A stretch of DNA of 34,903 nt from Gemmatimonadota bacterium (GTDB lineage: Bacteria; Gemmatimonadota; Gemmatimonadetes; Gemmatimonadales; GWC2-71-9): contig JACOVF010000068.1 of the NCBI GenBank assembly GCA_016177465.1, forward strand, positions 1 to 34,903, read 5' to 3'. The translations under genes and the position numbers were made by a program. Position 1 is the first letter of the stretch. Every line of letters begins with the position of its first letter. The notes under the pieces are model-generated. The model saw only the letters and a list, made by a program, of their open reading frames with translations. It did no database searches and had not been told where the DNA came from. Positions 14,896 through 24,208 of the stretch are shown piece after piece.

Positions 14896-16029
14896 GATTC
14901 CCGGATCGCTGTCCCGCTGCGGCGGGATCGGCAGCGTCACTGTGAACGTCGCCCCCAGGCCGGCCTGCGACCACACCGACACCGACCCGGCGAACACTTC
15001 CTCCGCGACGCTCCGCACCAGCGCCAGCCCCATCCCGCTCCCCTTCCCGAACTCCTTGGTGGTGAAGCCGGAGTCGAACACGCGATCGATGTGCTCCGGA
15101 AGGATGCCGGAGCCTTGGTCGGCCACCGTCAGCTTCAGCACCGTGCCTTCGCGCGTGAGACCGACCTGCACGGTGCCCGGGAGACCCTGATAGGCGTCCG
15201 CGGCGTTGCGGATGAGGTTGACGAGGAGATCGAACAGCGAATTGGGGTCGCCCTTGAGGTACGCCGAGTCGAGGGTCGTCATGAAGTCGAGGTGAATGGA
15301 GCGCTCGTGGAGCAGCCGGGTCTCGAGGGTGATGCAGGAGCGGGCGACGCGCACCGCGTCGAACCGCTCGGAGCGAGCGAAGGCGCCGCGGGTGCGGTCC
15401 TGCACGGCGCGCAGGAAGCTGATCGCCCGGTCGATGTCGCCTATGACCTGGCCCAACTCGTCGAGCAGCTCGTCGCGGCGGTCGGCGGCGAGGTCGGCCC
15501 AGCCGCCCAGCGCTTTGACGCAGAGCTGCAGCCCCGCCCGCGCGGCAGTCAGCGGATTGCTAGCCTGGTGGGCGATCATGGCGGGGAGGCTCGCCAGCTC
15601 TTGGAGGCTCTCCGTCCGGGCAGCGGCCTGGGGAGAGAGGCGCGGGTTCTCACGCCGATCCACGAGGCCGAGGCACAGCCCGGCCAGCTCCAGGGTGAGG
15701 CGCTCCCGGCTGCGCCGCTCTCGCCCGTCGGGCGGCGGCTGCGGCGGGCGGGCGCGCACGGGGGCGATCACCCAGGGGCCATCGTCGGACAGGCGGCACC
15801 CCACCCAGCGGGAGCCGTGCCGGAGGGGCACGTTCCAGCGCTTGAGGGTCGCGTCGACGTCGATGTTCGTGGCGTGGTACGAGGGCGGGTACTCGCTCGA
15901 CGCCTGCAGCAGTAGCCGGTCCGAGCCCGCCACCTCCCACATGCTGACCGGGCGGCCGCCCAGCGCGATGCTGGCCTGGCGCAGGATCTCCTCCGCCCCG
16001 GGGCGGAAGGCTTCATGAGCGCTCAACAA
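14851..16029 (-). CDS. histidine kinase with GAF-like N-terminal region
   Basis: A 392-aa soluble sensor kinase. Residues 1-125 resemble a degenerate GAF-type sensory region without transmembrane segments. The dimerisation/phosphoacceptor box is LPAMIAHQASNPLTAARAG with H154, where Gln replaces the usual acidic residue after His. The ATPase domain has an N box (NLIRNAADAY), G1 (DQGSGI) and G2 (GKGSGMGLAL). Start is TTG at 16029 or 16026, with AAAGGAG 4-7 nt upstream. No response regulator is next to it; the lone receiver at 636-1004 is a distant candidate. The C-terminal tail is encoded by heptamer repeats. Confidence 0.88.
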   Translation of the reverse strand: MLSAHEAFRPGAEEILRQASIALGGRPVSMWEVAGSDRLLLQASSEYPPSYHATNIDVDATLKRWNVPLRHGSRWVGCRLSDDGPWVIAPVRARPPQPPPDGRERRSRERLTLELAGLCLGLVDRRENPRLSPQAAARTESLQELASLPAMIAHQASNPLTAARAGLQLCVKALGGWADLAADRRDELLDELGQVIGDIDRAISFLRAVQDRTRGAFARSERFDAVRVARSCITLETRLLHERSIHLDFMTTLDSAYLKGDPNSLFDLLVNLIRNAADAYQGLPGTVQVGLTREGTVLKLTVADQGSGILPEHIDRVFDSGFTTKEFGKGSGMGLALVRSVAEEVFAGSVSVWSQAGLGATFTVTLPIPPQRDSDPGIQRSAVGEEPSGTDG

Positions 16030-16229
16030 TGGGCTCCTTTGGAGTCCGCCGCTCCTCGACGCGCCGCTAACCTGCCGGTCACGTCATCCGAGAAGACCGG
16101 CGGCGGCGTAACGATTGTTGGGGCGGACTCTACAGATGCGAAATCCACGCGGTTCCGTCAAGTAACGAGCGGCCACAGAACGAAGTATCTTGGAATGCAG
16201 ACTAATCAGATCATGTTTCTCCAGACCCC

Positions 16230-16246
16230 TATAGTGATACGAGGTG
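16230..16246 (+). promoter_or_regulatory. predicted -10 and ribosome site of the cupredoxin lipoprotein gene
   Basis: TATAGT (16230-16235) is followed by a GAGG site about 6 nt before the ATG at 16251. No good -35 is seen. The rest of the 220-nt divergent gap (16030-16250) holds only a 7-bp hairpin, GCCGGTC (16074-16080) with GACCGGC (16095-16101), in the kinase leader. Confidence 0.42.
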
Positions 16247-16250
16247 GCCT

Positions 16251-17522
16251 ATGGCACCGTTACGAGTGAGCATCGCGGTACTCGTCGGGGCGGCACTGGT
16301 TGGCGCGGCGTGCGGCGGCGGCGGCGGCGACGGCGGCACCCCGCCCGGACCAACGGCGACCCAGATCGCCAAGAACAGCGGCGACAACCAGGTGGCGCCG
16401 GCGGGTAGCGCGCTGACGCCGCTCTCCGTGATCGTCCGGGATGCCAGCAACAATCCCGTCCAGGGCGTGTCGGTGAACTGGGCGGCGGCCTCCGGCGGCG
16501 GCATGGTGAGCGCCGCGTCGAGTGTCAGCGACGCCGCCGGGATCGCCGCGATCACCCGTACCCTCGGACCCAACGCCGGGACCCAGACCACGACGGCCAC
16601 CAAGTCGGGGCTGACCGGCTCGCCGCTCACGTTCACCGCCGTGGCTCAGATCCAAGGTGCGACCCAGATGGCAGTGAACGCCGGAACCGGCCAGACCGAT
16701 ACCGTCCTGGCGACGCTCGGCACCCCGCTTTCCGTGATCGTGCGCGATCAGAACAACGCCCCAGTCCAGAACGTCACCGTCAACTGGACCGCGGCCGGCG
16801 GCTCGGTATCGGCCCCAACGAGCCAAACGAACGCGAGCGGCATCGCGTCGGTCACCCACACGCTCGGCGCCACTGCGGGCTCCCAGGCCGCGCAGGCCGA
16901 CGTGACCGGGCTGATCGGGTCGCCAGTGACCTTCACCGCCACCGCCACCGCCGGGAACGCGGCGGTGCTTACCAAGACCTCGGGCGACGGCGGGTCGGCG
17001 GTGATCAACTCGATGGTGACCTACACGGTGACCGTGCGAGACGACCACAACAACCCGAAGGCAGGGGTGACCATCGACTGGGCGGTCACGGGCGGCGGGG
17101 GCACGATCACCCCGGCCCAGAACACCACCGGCTCGAACGGTCAGGCCAGCGCGACGCGCACGTTGAGCGCGAACGCGGGCGCACACGCCGCCACCGCCAC
17201 GGCCGTCGTGATTCCGATGACCGTCACCTTCACGACGACCGCGACGTCGGCGCCGACCACGGCCAGCGTGACGGTCGGGCCGCAGGGGAGCCTCTCCTTC
17301 AGCCCGAACGCCGTGACGATCGCCGTGGGCGGGACCGTCACGTGGACCTGGGGCAGCGCCGTCACCCACAACGTCACGTTCGCTGCGACTGCGGGGGCGC
17401 CGGCGAACATCGGCAACATGAGCAGCGGGTCGGCCGCGCGGCAGTTCAACTCCACGGGGACGTTCAACTACGAGTGTACGATCCACGGTCCGCCCATGAC
17501 CGGGACGGTGACCGTCCAGTAA
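16251..17522 (+). CDS. Ig-repeat lipoprotein with C-terminal type 1 copper (cupredoxin) domain
   Basis: A 423-aa surface lipoprotein. The signal ends in lipobox GAAC (C21), followed by a glycine linker. Three Big1/invasin-type Ig repeats follow (about 40-130, 135-225, 230-325), each carrying the motif (P)LSVIVRD-xx-NNPVQ-VTVNW or a variant. The last about 85 residues form a plastocyanin-like domain (SFSPNAVTIAVGGTVTWTW). Its copper ligands H373 (THNV), C409, H412 and M416 (ECTIHGPPM) are all present. It should display a blue-copper electron carrier at the end of an Ig stalk, outside the cell. The electron partner is unknown. Confidence 0.9.
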   Translation: MAPLRVSIAVLVGAALVGAACGGGGGDGGTPPGPTATQIAKNSGDNQVAPAGSALTPLSVIVRDASNNPVQGVSVNWAAASGGGMVSAASSVSDAAGIAAITRTLGPNAGTQTTTATKSGLTGSPLTFTAVAQIQGATQMAVNAGTGQTDTVLATLGTPLSVIVRDQNNAPVQNVTVNWTAAGGSVSAPTSQTNASGIASVTHTLGATAGSQAAQADVTGLIGSPVTFTATATAGNAAVLTKTSGDGGSAVINSMVTYTVTVRDDHNNPKAGVTIDWAVTGGGGTITPAQNTTGSNGQASATRTLSANAGAHAATATAVVIPMTVTFTTTATSAPTTASVTVGPQGSLSFSPNAVTIAVGGTVTWTWGSAVTHNVTFAATAGAPANIGNMSSGSAARQFNSTGTFNYECTIHGPPMTGTVTVQ

Positions 17523-17548
17523 GACTCGGGAGCGCGGGTTCGCCGTCA

Positions 17549-17577
17549 TTGACACCGCCCCCGGAAGCGGATACCGT
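17549..17577 (+). promoter_or_regulatory. predicted sigma-70 promoter of the formate dehydrogenase operon
   Basis: A perfect -35 TTGACA (17549-17554), a 17-nt spacer and TACCGT (17572-17577). The predicted start near 17584 gives a leader of about 28 nt before the ATG at 17612. It is the best -35 match in the window. Confidence 0.68.
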
Positions 17578-17611
17578 GGGGCGACCTTCACCGACACTAG
17601 GCGATTCGTTC

Positions 17612-18247
17612 ATGACCCAGCCGCCGCAGCCGCCGCCGCGCCCCTCTGCGGAACGCTCCTCGTTTGCGATCGCGATGAAGGACTACACCTTCATCCGGCC
17701 GGGCATCGCGGTTTCGATCAGCGCGGCGACGCTCGTCGCCGCGCTCGTCATCGGGGCCCTGCTCATCCGGTCGCTCGGCCACGCGGCGGCGACCGTGCGG
17801 CGGGGCGGCGAGACCGCGCAGACGCTGCACAGCTACAACGCGGCGCTCGAGGTGTGGCGCCAGATGGCGTCCAGCACCGACCCGGCGTTCAACCGACCCG
17901 AGGCAAAGCAGCTGCGCGACAGCATCCGCACCGCGCTCACCGACAAGTTCGTGGCGCTCCAGCAAAGCGTCACGACCGCCGACGACAGCGCTCTGATCCG
18001 CACGATTCTCGAAGGGCTCGCCACCGCCGACGTGGGCCTCACGACCGAAGGTCGCCAGGCGATGATCGTCCTGCTGGCGCACCAGGACGCGGCGCTGTTC
18101 GATGCGGCCGAGGCGTCCCAGAAGGCGGTGCTGTTGTCGGCGACCCTGCTCGGCCTCTCGGTGCTGGCGGCCGGCCTCCTCGTGATCCCAATGGCGTTCC
18201 TCTACATTCGCTACAAACGCGGGGCGACGATCGAAGTTAAGATATAG
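17612..18247 (+). CDS. two-TM membrane protein of unknown function, first gene of FDH operon
   Basis: A 211-aa protein with a proline-rich cytoplasmic N-terminus and TM helices near 32-54 and 179-202. The helical loop between them, about 125 residues, is probably periplasmic. The loop (ALEVWRQMASST ... LRDSIRTALTDKFVALQQSV) looks like the four-helix-bundle sensor region of some chemoreceptors, but there is no signalling domain after TM2. Only 8 nt separate it from the formate dehydrogenase catalytic gene, so it may help assembly or sensing. I do not recognise a family. Confidence 0.75.
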   Translation: MTQPPQPPPRPSAERSSFAIAMKDYTFIRPGIAVSISAATLVAALVIGALLIRSLGHAAATVRRGGETAQTLHSYNAALEVWRQMASSTDPAFNRPEAKQLRDSIRTALTDKFVALQQSVTTADDSALIRTILEGLATADVGLTTEGRQAMIVLLAHQDAALFDAAEASQKAVLLSATLLGLSVLAAGLLVIPMAFLYIRYKRGATIEVKI

Positions 18248-18255
18248 GGGAGGTC

Positions 18256-21200
18256 ATGCCGCTCTCCCGACGGGATTTCTTTCGTACCGGCGCAGGGACG
18301 GCCCTGGGGTCGCTCCTCGGTTTGGGGTTGAGCCTCACCCCGGCGACCGCCCGCGCCCAGCAGCTCCGCATCCGCAACGCCACCGCGACGCCGAGCGTCT
18401 GCCCCTACTGCTCCGTCGGCTGCGCGTTGATCGTACACACGATCGACGGCGAGATCGTCAACATCGAAGGCGATCCCCGCAGCCCGCACAACGAAGGCTG
18501 TCTCTGCCCGAAAGGGGCGGCCACCTACCAGCTCCACAAGAACCCGAACCGCGCCACCAAAGTCCTGCACCGCAAGCCCGGCGCCCGCGAGTGGGTGGAG
18601 GTGGACCTCGAGTGGGCGATGGACCGGGTGGCCGAGCGCGTCAAGACGACCCGCGACGAGACCTTCGTCGAGCGGCTCGCCGACGGCACGCTGGTCAACC
18701 ACACGCTCGGCATCTTCGCCCTGGGCGGCGCCACGCTCGACAACGAATGGAACCACCTCCAGCAGAAGCTGATGCGGGGGCTGGGGGTCGTGGCGATCGA
18801 GAACCAGGCGCGGATATGACACTCCTCTAGCGTCCCCGGTCTGGGGACCCGGCTCGGTCGCGGCGCGGCGACCCTGTACCCGCGCAACCTGGAGCTCTCG
18901 GATTGCATCGTCATCGAGGGCTCCAACATGGCCGAGTGCCACCCGGTGGCGTTCCGCTGGCCGCTGAAGGCCAAGGTGGAGCACGGGGCGAAGCTCATCC
19001 ACGTCGATCCACGCTTCACCCGCACCAGCGCGATGGCGGACGTCTACGCCCCCGTGCGCGCCGGCGCGGACATCGCCTTCCTCGGCGGGCTGATTCACTA
19101 CGTCATCAACAGCCGGCGGTGGAACACGGATCCCTTCTTCAAGGAGTACGTGGTCAACTACACGAACGCCGCCACCATCGTGAGCGACGACTTCCGGGAC
19201 GCCGAGGACTTGGACGGTGTGTTCTCGGGGCTGTTGGAGTACACGGGCAACAAGAAGGACTGGCCGTTCGACGGGTTCGTCGGCGAGTACGACGCCCGGA
19301 GTTGGCAGTATGCGCGGCGTGGCAAGGGCCGCGCCCCGCGCAGCGACCCCGACACGCCGTTCGACGAGCTGATCCGCTCGCTCAAGAAGCCGCCGGCCGA
19401 GCGCGACGAGACGCTGCAACATCCGCGCTGCGTATTCCAGCTCGTCAAGCGGCACTTCAGCCGCTACACCCCCGATATGGTCGAAGCCGTGACCGGCTGC
19501 CCCAGGGAGACGTTCCTCCACGTCGCCGAGGCGGTGCTCGAGAACTCCGGGCGCGACCGGACCACCGCCTGGGTGTACGCCGTCGGCTGGACGCAGCACA
19601 CCTACGGGCCGCAGATGATCGGCTGCTGCGCCCTGCTCCAGCTCCTGCTGGGCAACGTCGGCCGGCCGGGCGGCGGCGTGATGGCGCTCCGGGGCCACGC
19701 GTCGATCCAGGGATCGACCGACATCCCGACCCTGTACCACAGCATCCACGGGTACATGAACGCTCCGTCGGCCCTGAAACGGCACGAGTCACTGCGGGAC
19801 TACCTCGCCATGGAGGCGAGCGCGACGGGCTACTGGGCGAACATGCCGAAGTTCATGGTCTCCTACCTCAAGTCGATGTACGGAGACACTGCGACGCCCA
19901 GTAACGACTTCGGCTACGACTGGCACCCGAAGATCAGTGGTGACCACTCGCACCTGCCGATGTTCGTCGCGATGGCCGAGGGCCGGGTGAGGGGGATGAT
20001 CTGCATCGGGCAGAACCCTGCCACGTCGCTCAATGCGGGGCTCGAGCGGAAGGGGCTGCGCAACCTCGAGTGGCTCGTCGTGAAGGACAACTTCCTCACC
20101 GAGACGGCGACCTTCTGGTACCGGGCGCCGGAGGTGGAGCGCGGCGACGTGCAGCCCGAGGACATCCCCACCGAGGTGTTCTTCTTCCCCTCGGCGCAAG
20201 TGGCCGAGACGGCGGGGAGCTTCACCAACACCCAGCGGATGCTCCAGTGGCACTTCAAGGCCGCAGACCCACCGGGTAATTGCCGCTCCGATCCGTGGTT
20301 CACCTATCAGCTCGGGAAGCGGTTGAAGCAGCTCTACGCCGACGGCGCCGTGGCCCGGGATCAGGGGTTGAAGAACCTGACCTGGGACTACGACCCCGAC
20401 GAGTCGACGAGCATCCCGGGCGAGCCCGACATCGAGAAGGTCCTGCGGGAGATCAACGGGTATCGCACGGGGCACCCCGAGCAGCATCTCACGGGCTTCG
20501 GGGAGTTGAAGGACGACGGGTCCACGACGTGCGCATCGTGGATCTACTGCGGCGTGTTCCCGGCGCCGGGGAGGAACCTGGCCGCCGGCAAGGAGCCGGA
20601 CCCGCCGGGCCAGGTCGGCTCGCACCTGAATTGGGGCTGGGCGTGGCCCGCGAACCGGCGGGTGATGTACAACCGCGCCTCGGCCGATCCACAGGGCCGG
20701 CCGTGGAGCGAGCGCAAGAAGTGGGTCTGGTGGGACGCGGAGCAGCGGCAGTGGGTCGGCTACGACACACCGGACTTCGCTCTCACCAAGCCGCCGACCG
20801 CTCCCGCCGATCCGAACGGGGTCGGGCTCGACGCGTTGCCCGGCCGGGCGCCTTTCATCATGAAGCCGGACGGCGTGGGCTGGCTGTTTACGCCGAGCGG
20901 GCTCATCGACGGGCCGCTCCCCACGCACTACGAGCCTGCGGAGTCGCCGGTGCAGAACCCGCTGTACGGGCGGCAGACCAGCCCGGTGCTCAAGTACTGG
21001 AAGCGGGACGACAACGCGCTCGCGACGGTCGGGGACGAGCGCTTCCCGTACGTGATCACGACCTACCGGCTGACGGAGCACTACCTCGCCGGCGCGATGA
21101 GCCGCTGGAACCCGTGGCTCACCGAGCTGATGCCTGAGCTCTTCATCGAGCTCTCCCCCGAGCTCGCAGCCGAGAAGGGCATTGAGAACACCGACTGGGT

Positions 21201-21438
21201 GCGGGTCTCGACGCCGCGCGGCGTGATCCGGGCGAAGGCGCTGGTGACGCGCCGGCTGCGGCCGTTCCGCATCGCGGGCAAGGTAGTGCACCAGGTCGGC
21301 ATGCCGTGGCACTGGGGATGGGAGGGCGTCGTGACCGGCGACGTCGTGAACGAGCTCACGGCGCTGGTGGGTGATCCCAACGTGAGCATCCACGAAGGCA
21401 AGGCCTTCGTCTGCAACGTGGAGCGGGGGGGAGCCTGA
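18256..21438 (+). CDS. fdnG: formate dehydrogenase catalytic subunit, selenocysteine-containing (UGA at 18817)
   Basis: A 1060-aa FdnG-type subunit that oxidises formate to CO2 at a molybdenum or tungsten bis-molybdopterin-guanine-dinucleotide centre. A Tat signal (SRRDFFR, then a hydrophobic stretch to about residue 34) places it in the periplasm. A [4Fe-4S] site follows: C49-PY-C52-SVG-C56 ... C84. Codon 188 is an in-frame TGA (18817-18819). It sits exactly where FdnG/FdhF have selenocysteine before the conserved His (QARI-U-H). The frame then stays open for 872 codons of clear molybdopterin oxidoreductase sequence. Read as a stop it would split one gene in two, so it is annotated as recoded. 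GGGGAGG lies before the ATG. Confidence 0.93.
18817..18848 (+). promoter_or_regulatory. UGA selenocysteine codon and SECIS-like hairpin
   Basis: The UGA is followed 18 nt later by the loop GGUCU (18838-18842), closed by a perfect 6-bp stem (18832-18837 with 18843-18848). The loop sequence and the 18-nt distance equal those of E. coli fdhF as I remember them. The bulged U of the E. coli stem is not evident, which may reflect this organism's own SelB. Confidence 0.78.
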
Positions 21439-22226
21439 TGCCGGAGCCCATGGGGTTCTACACCGACACGACCGTCTGCATCGGCTGCAAGGCCTGCGAG
21501 GTCGCGTGCAAGGAGTGGAACCAGCTCCCGGCGGCGAACGGCGGGCGGGGCGAGATCTCGGGCGACAGCTACGACAACACCCGTCGCCTCTCCGGCACCA
21601 ATTGGCGCCACGTCAAGTTCATCGAGCAGTTCAACGAGGACCGCACCGAGGCGCGCTGGCTGATGCTCAGCGACGTGTGCAAGCACTGCGTCCAGGCGCC
21701 CTGCCTCGAGGTCTGCCCCACCGGCGCCATTATCCGGACCGAGTTTGACACCGTCGTCATCATGTCGAACACCTGCAACGGGTGCCGGCTCTGCATCGCG
21801 GCGTGCCCGTTCGGGGTGATCGACATCAATCCCGCGTCCGACACCGCGCAGAAGTGCACGCTGTGCTACGACCGCCTCAAGGCCGGCATGGAGCCTGCCT
21901 GCTCCCAGGCCTGCCCCACGGACTCGATCCGGTTCGGGCCGATCGGCGAGCTGCGCAAGCTGGCCGAAACGCGGGTGCGGCAGCTGCATTTGCTGGGGGA
22001 GCCGCGGGCCCGGCTCTACGGCGCCGACGACGCGATCCTCGGCGGGCTCAACTCGTTCTACCTCCTGGTGGACGAGCCCGAGATCTACGGACTGCCGCGC
22101 CGGCCGCGGCTCCCCACCCGCAACCTGTTCACGAGCTCCCTGTTTTCGACGGCGGGCGCCATCCTCATAGCGCTGTTCGGCGTGCTGAGCCTGCGGAAGC
22201 GGCGCATGGACCGGATCAGTGTCTGA
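21438..22226 (+). CDS. fdnH: formate dehydrogenase iron-sulfur (beta) subunit
   Basis: A 262-aa ferredoxin-type subunit that carries electrons from the catalytic subunit to the membrane. Four Cys clusters for [4Fe-4S] centres are visible; the first is C14-x2-C17-x2-C20-x3-C24, then the CKHCVQAPCLEVCP, CNGCRLCIAACP and CTLCYDRLKAGMEPAC groups. A single C-terminal TM helix (about 232-252) is followed by a basic end (RKRRMD), so the protein is anchored with its body in the periplasm, exported together with the Tat-bearing partner. The start overlaps the catalytic gene's stop by one base (TGATG). Confidence 0.95.
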   Translation: MPEPMGFYTDTTVCIGCKACEVACKEWNQLPAANGGRGEISGDSYDNTRRLSGTNWRHVKFIEQFNEDRTEARWLMLSDVCKHCVQAPCLEVCPTGAIIRTEFDTVVIMSNTCNGCRLCIAACPFGVIDINPASDTAQKCTLCYDRLKAGMEPACSQACPTDSIRFGPIGELRKLAETRVRQLHLLGEPRARLYGADDAILGGLNSFYLLVDEPEIYGLPRRPRLPTRNLFTSSLFSTAGAILIALFGVLSLRKRRMDRISV

Positions 22227-23151
22227 CACGTTCTTCACGTCGTCGCCCGGCTGGACCTGGTACATCATCCTGTACTTCTTCGTCGGGGGCATCGCCGGCG
22301 GCGCGTTCTTCCTGGCGGCGCTGCTTCGGGCCTTCGGCCGGCCCGAAGACCGGCCGATCGCCCGTCTGGGGTACTACGTGGCGTGCGCGGGCGCGATCCT
22401 GAGCGGGCTCCTCCTCACCGTCGACCTCACCCGGCCCGAGCGGTTCTGGCACATGTTGATCCAGTCGAACACGGGCCGTCTCATGTTCAAATACTGGTCG
22501 CCGATGTCGGTCGGTGCCTGGGGAGTCCTGCTGTTCGGGCTGTTCTCGTTCTTGGGTGCGCTCGGCGCGGCTGCGGAGGAGGGGCGGCCGTCCTGGAAGC
22601 CGCTGCAGTGGCCGCCCGTCCGCGCGCTGAACGGGCGTGTGGTGGCGGGCGGCATCGCCGTCCTGGGGAGCGTGTTCGGGTTCTTTCTGGCCGGCTACAC
22701 GGGCGTGCTCCTCGCGGTCACGAATCGCCCGATCTGGGCCGACTCGACGCTGTTGGGGGCGCTGTTCCTCTTTTCGGGCATTTCGACAGGCGCCGCGAGC
22801 TTGATCCTCCTCTCGCGGTGGCGCAGCCCGGCACACCCGGGCTCGCTGCACTGGCTCGCCGAGTCCGACCGCGTCGCGCTCGCGCTAGAGCTCCTGACGC
22901 TGGTCGCGTTCCTCGTCTCCTTGGGCTCGGTCGCGCGGGTCTTCGTCGGGTGGTGGGGGCTCCTGCTGGTGCTCGGCGTGGTCGGGGCGGGGATCGTTTG
23001 GCCGCTCGTCCTCGAGCGGCCGGCGGCCGCTCACCGCCATCTCGCCCGGGCCGCCGCGCTCGTGCTGGCGGGCGGGTTCCTGCTGCGCGTCGTCGTGCTC
23101 CTCTCCTCCGAGCAGATCCACGCGGCGGGCTCGGGAGTCGCGCTCCCGTGA
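22219..23151 (+). CDS. NrfD-family membrane subunit (quinone-side) of formate dehydrogenase
   Basis: A 310-aa polytopic protein with eight or nine TM helices, starting with the NrfD/PsrC-like segment WTWYIILYFFVGGIAGGAFF. This family binds quinone and has no heme, unlike the cytochrome b subunit FdnI of E. coli formate dehydrogenase-N. It should take electrons from the beta subunit and reduce (mena)quinone. The GTG at 22219 overlaps the beta gene by 8 nt. Its own stop overlaps the next GTG (GTGA). Confidence 0.92.
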   Translation: MSDTFFTSSPGWTWYIILYFFVGGIAGGAFFLAALLRAFGRPEDRPIARLGYYVACAGAILSGLLLTVDLTRPERFWHMLIQSNTGRLMFKYWSPMSVGAWGVLLFGLFSFLGALGAAAEEGRPSWKPLQWPPVRALNGRVVAGGIAVLGSVFGFFLAGYTGVLLAVTNRPIWADSTLLGALFLFSGISTGAASLILLSRWRSPAHPGSLHWLAESDRVALALELLTLVAFLVSLGSVARVFVGWWGLLLVLGVVGAGIVWPLVLERPAAAHRHLARAAALVLAGGFLLRVVVLLSSEQIHAAGSGVALP

Positions 23152-23390
23152 GCCCCCGGCGTTGGGCGCGGGCAGCCGGGCCCGCGCTGCTGCTCTCGGT
23201 GGTGGCGTGCACGAGCCCCGAGTCGCACCGCACACGCGGCGGCGGGCCGGGGGCCGACGTCGGGAACCGGGGCGCCGAGGTGGTGTTCCACGACGGCGCG
23301 CGCCCGTACTACCAGACTCCCTGCGCGTCCAGGCCGGTCCCATGCGACGGCCCGACGCCGGTATTCAGCGCCACATGGAGACCCGACTAG
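23148..23390 (+). CDS. small lipoprotein in the FDH operon
   Basis: An 80-aa protein beginning with GTG that overlaps the NrfD stop (GTGA, 23148-23151). A basic N-terminus and hydrophobic stretch end in lipobox SVVAC, with the lipid site at C21. The mature part is about 60 residues, Gly/Pro rich, with two further cysteines (about 58 and 64). I do not recognise a family. Its tight overlap with both neighbours makes it a real and easily missed gene. It may cap or tether the periplasmic enzyme. Confidence 0.7.
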   Translation: MSPRRWARAAGPALLLSVVACTSPESHRTRGGGPGADVGNRGAEVVFHDGARPYYQTPCASRPVPCDGPTPVFSATWRPD

Positions 23391-24208
23391 CCGCGCTCGA
23401 GCACCGGAGTCCGGAGTGGCGGTCGTTGCTCGCCTTGCTCCGGGCGACGGCCCACGCCCAGGGCGACCTGATGCTGCGCGCTCCGCTTGCCGTCGCCGTC
23501 GACCCGGACGCGCCCTTGCTGCAGGGCCAGGCGCTGCACATGGACACGGAACGATTGGCTCGGCTCATGCATCGCCTCGCCCACGCGGCCGCAGCCGACG
23601 CCGAGCCGGGCGATCCGACCGCCTCGCTCGCCGGCTATCGGCCCAGCGGCAGGGATGCGGTTCGGCTGGTCGAGGGCGTCGTGCGCCAGGATCGGTCCGC
23701 GGCGGACGAGCTCGCGGCCGCGGTCGGCATGGTCCCCGAGGCCCTCGCGATCGTGGCCCAGTTCGCTGCCCTCCCCCTGCTCCACACCTGTGGGCGACAG
23801 CTCCAGGACCGGGTGCCCGCCCACTGGCCACGCGGTTACTGCCCGATCTGCGCCGGCTGGCCGATCCTCGCCGAGCTGCGGGGTCTCGACCGCTCCCGCT
23901 GGCTGCGCTGCGGCCGCTGCGGCGGCGCATGGCAGTTCCCCTGGCTGCGGTGTCCCTTTTGCGGCGAGACCAGGCACGAACGGCTCGGCTCCCTCGTGCC
24001 CGAGCAGCAGCTCGAGACACGCAAGATCGAGACGTGCGCGAGCTGTCGGGGATACCTGAAGAGCGTCACGACGCTGCAGGCGACGCCCCCGTTCGAGCTG
24101 CTGCTGCTCGATCTCGAGACGGTAGAGTTGGATCTCGTCGCCGTGGACGGCGGGTACGCGCGGCCCCAGGAGCCAGGCTACCCGTTGGTCGTTCGGATCA
24201 CCGGATGA
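23342..24208 (+). CDS. fdhE: formate dehydrogenase accessory protein FdhE
   Basis: A 288-aa cytoplasmic protein of the FdhE family, which binds the formate dehydrogenase catalytic subunit and is needed for its activity before Tat export. Four CxxC pairs form the rubredoxin-like metal sites: CPIC, CGRC, CPFC and CASC, in order from about residue 168 to 240. The N-terminal half is helical. The start may be ATG 23342 or ATG 23375 (eleven codons later); the latter fits the family's usual N-terminus. Either start overlaps the lipoprotein gene. The stop overlaps the next ATG. Confidence 0.9.
   Translation: MRRPDAGIQRHMETRLAALEHRSPEWRSLLALLRATAHAQGDLMLRAPLAVAVDPDAPLLQGQALHMDTERLARLMHRLAHAAAADAEPGDPTASLAGYRPSGRDAVRLVEGVVRQDRSAADELAAAVGMVPEALAIVAQFAALPLLHTCGRQLQDRVPAHWPRGYCPICAGWPILAELRGLDRSRWLRCGRCGGAWQFPWLRCPFCGETRHERLGSLVPEQQLETRKIETCASCRGYLKSVTTLQATPPFELLLLDLETVELDLVAVDGGYARPQEPGYPLVVRITG

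Noticed and set aside
16130..16161. Promoter for the histidine kinase based on TTGACG at 16161-16156 (minus)
   Set aside because: No acceptable -10 lies at 16-18 nt; the best hexamer there (CATCTG) matches poorly.
18817..18819. Premature stop making formate dehydrogenase a pseudogene or two genes
   Set aside because: The frame continues exactly, the codon sits at the known selenocysteine position before His, and a SECIS-like hairpin follows at the expected distance.
18211..21393. Long minus-strand open frames opposite the formate dehydrogenase gene
   Set aside because: Antisense shadows of a strongly coding gene; no start signals or domains.
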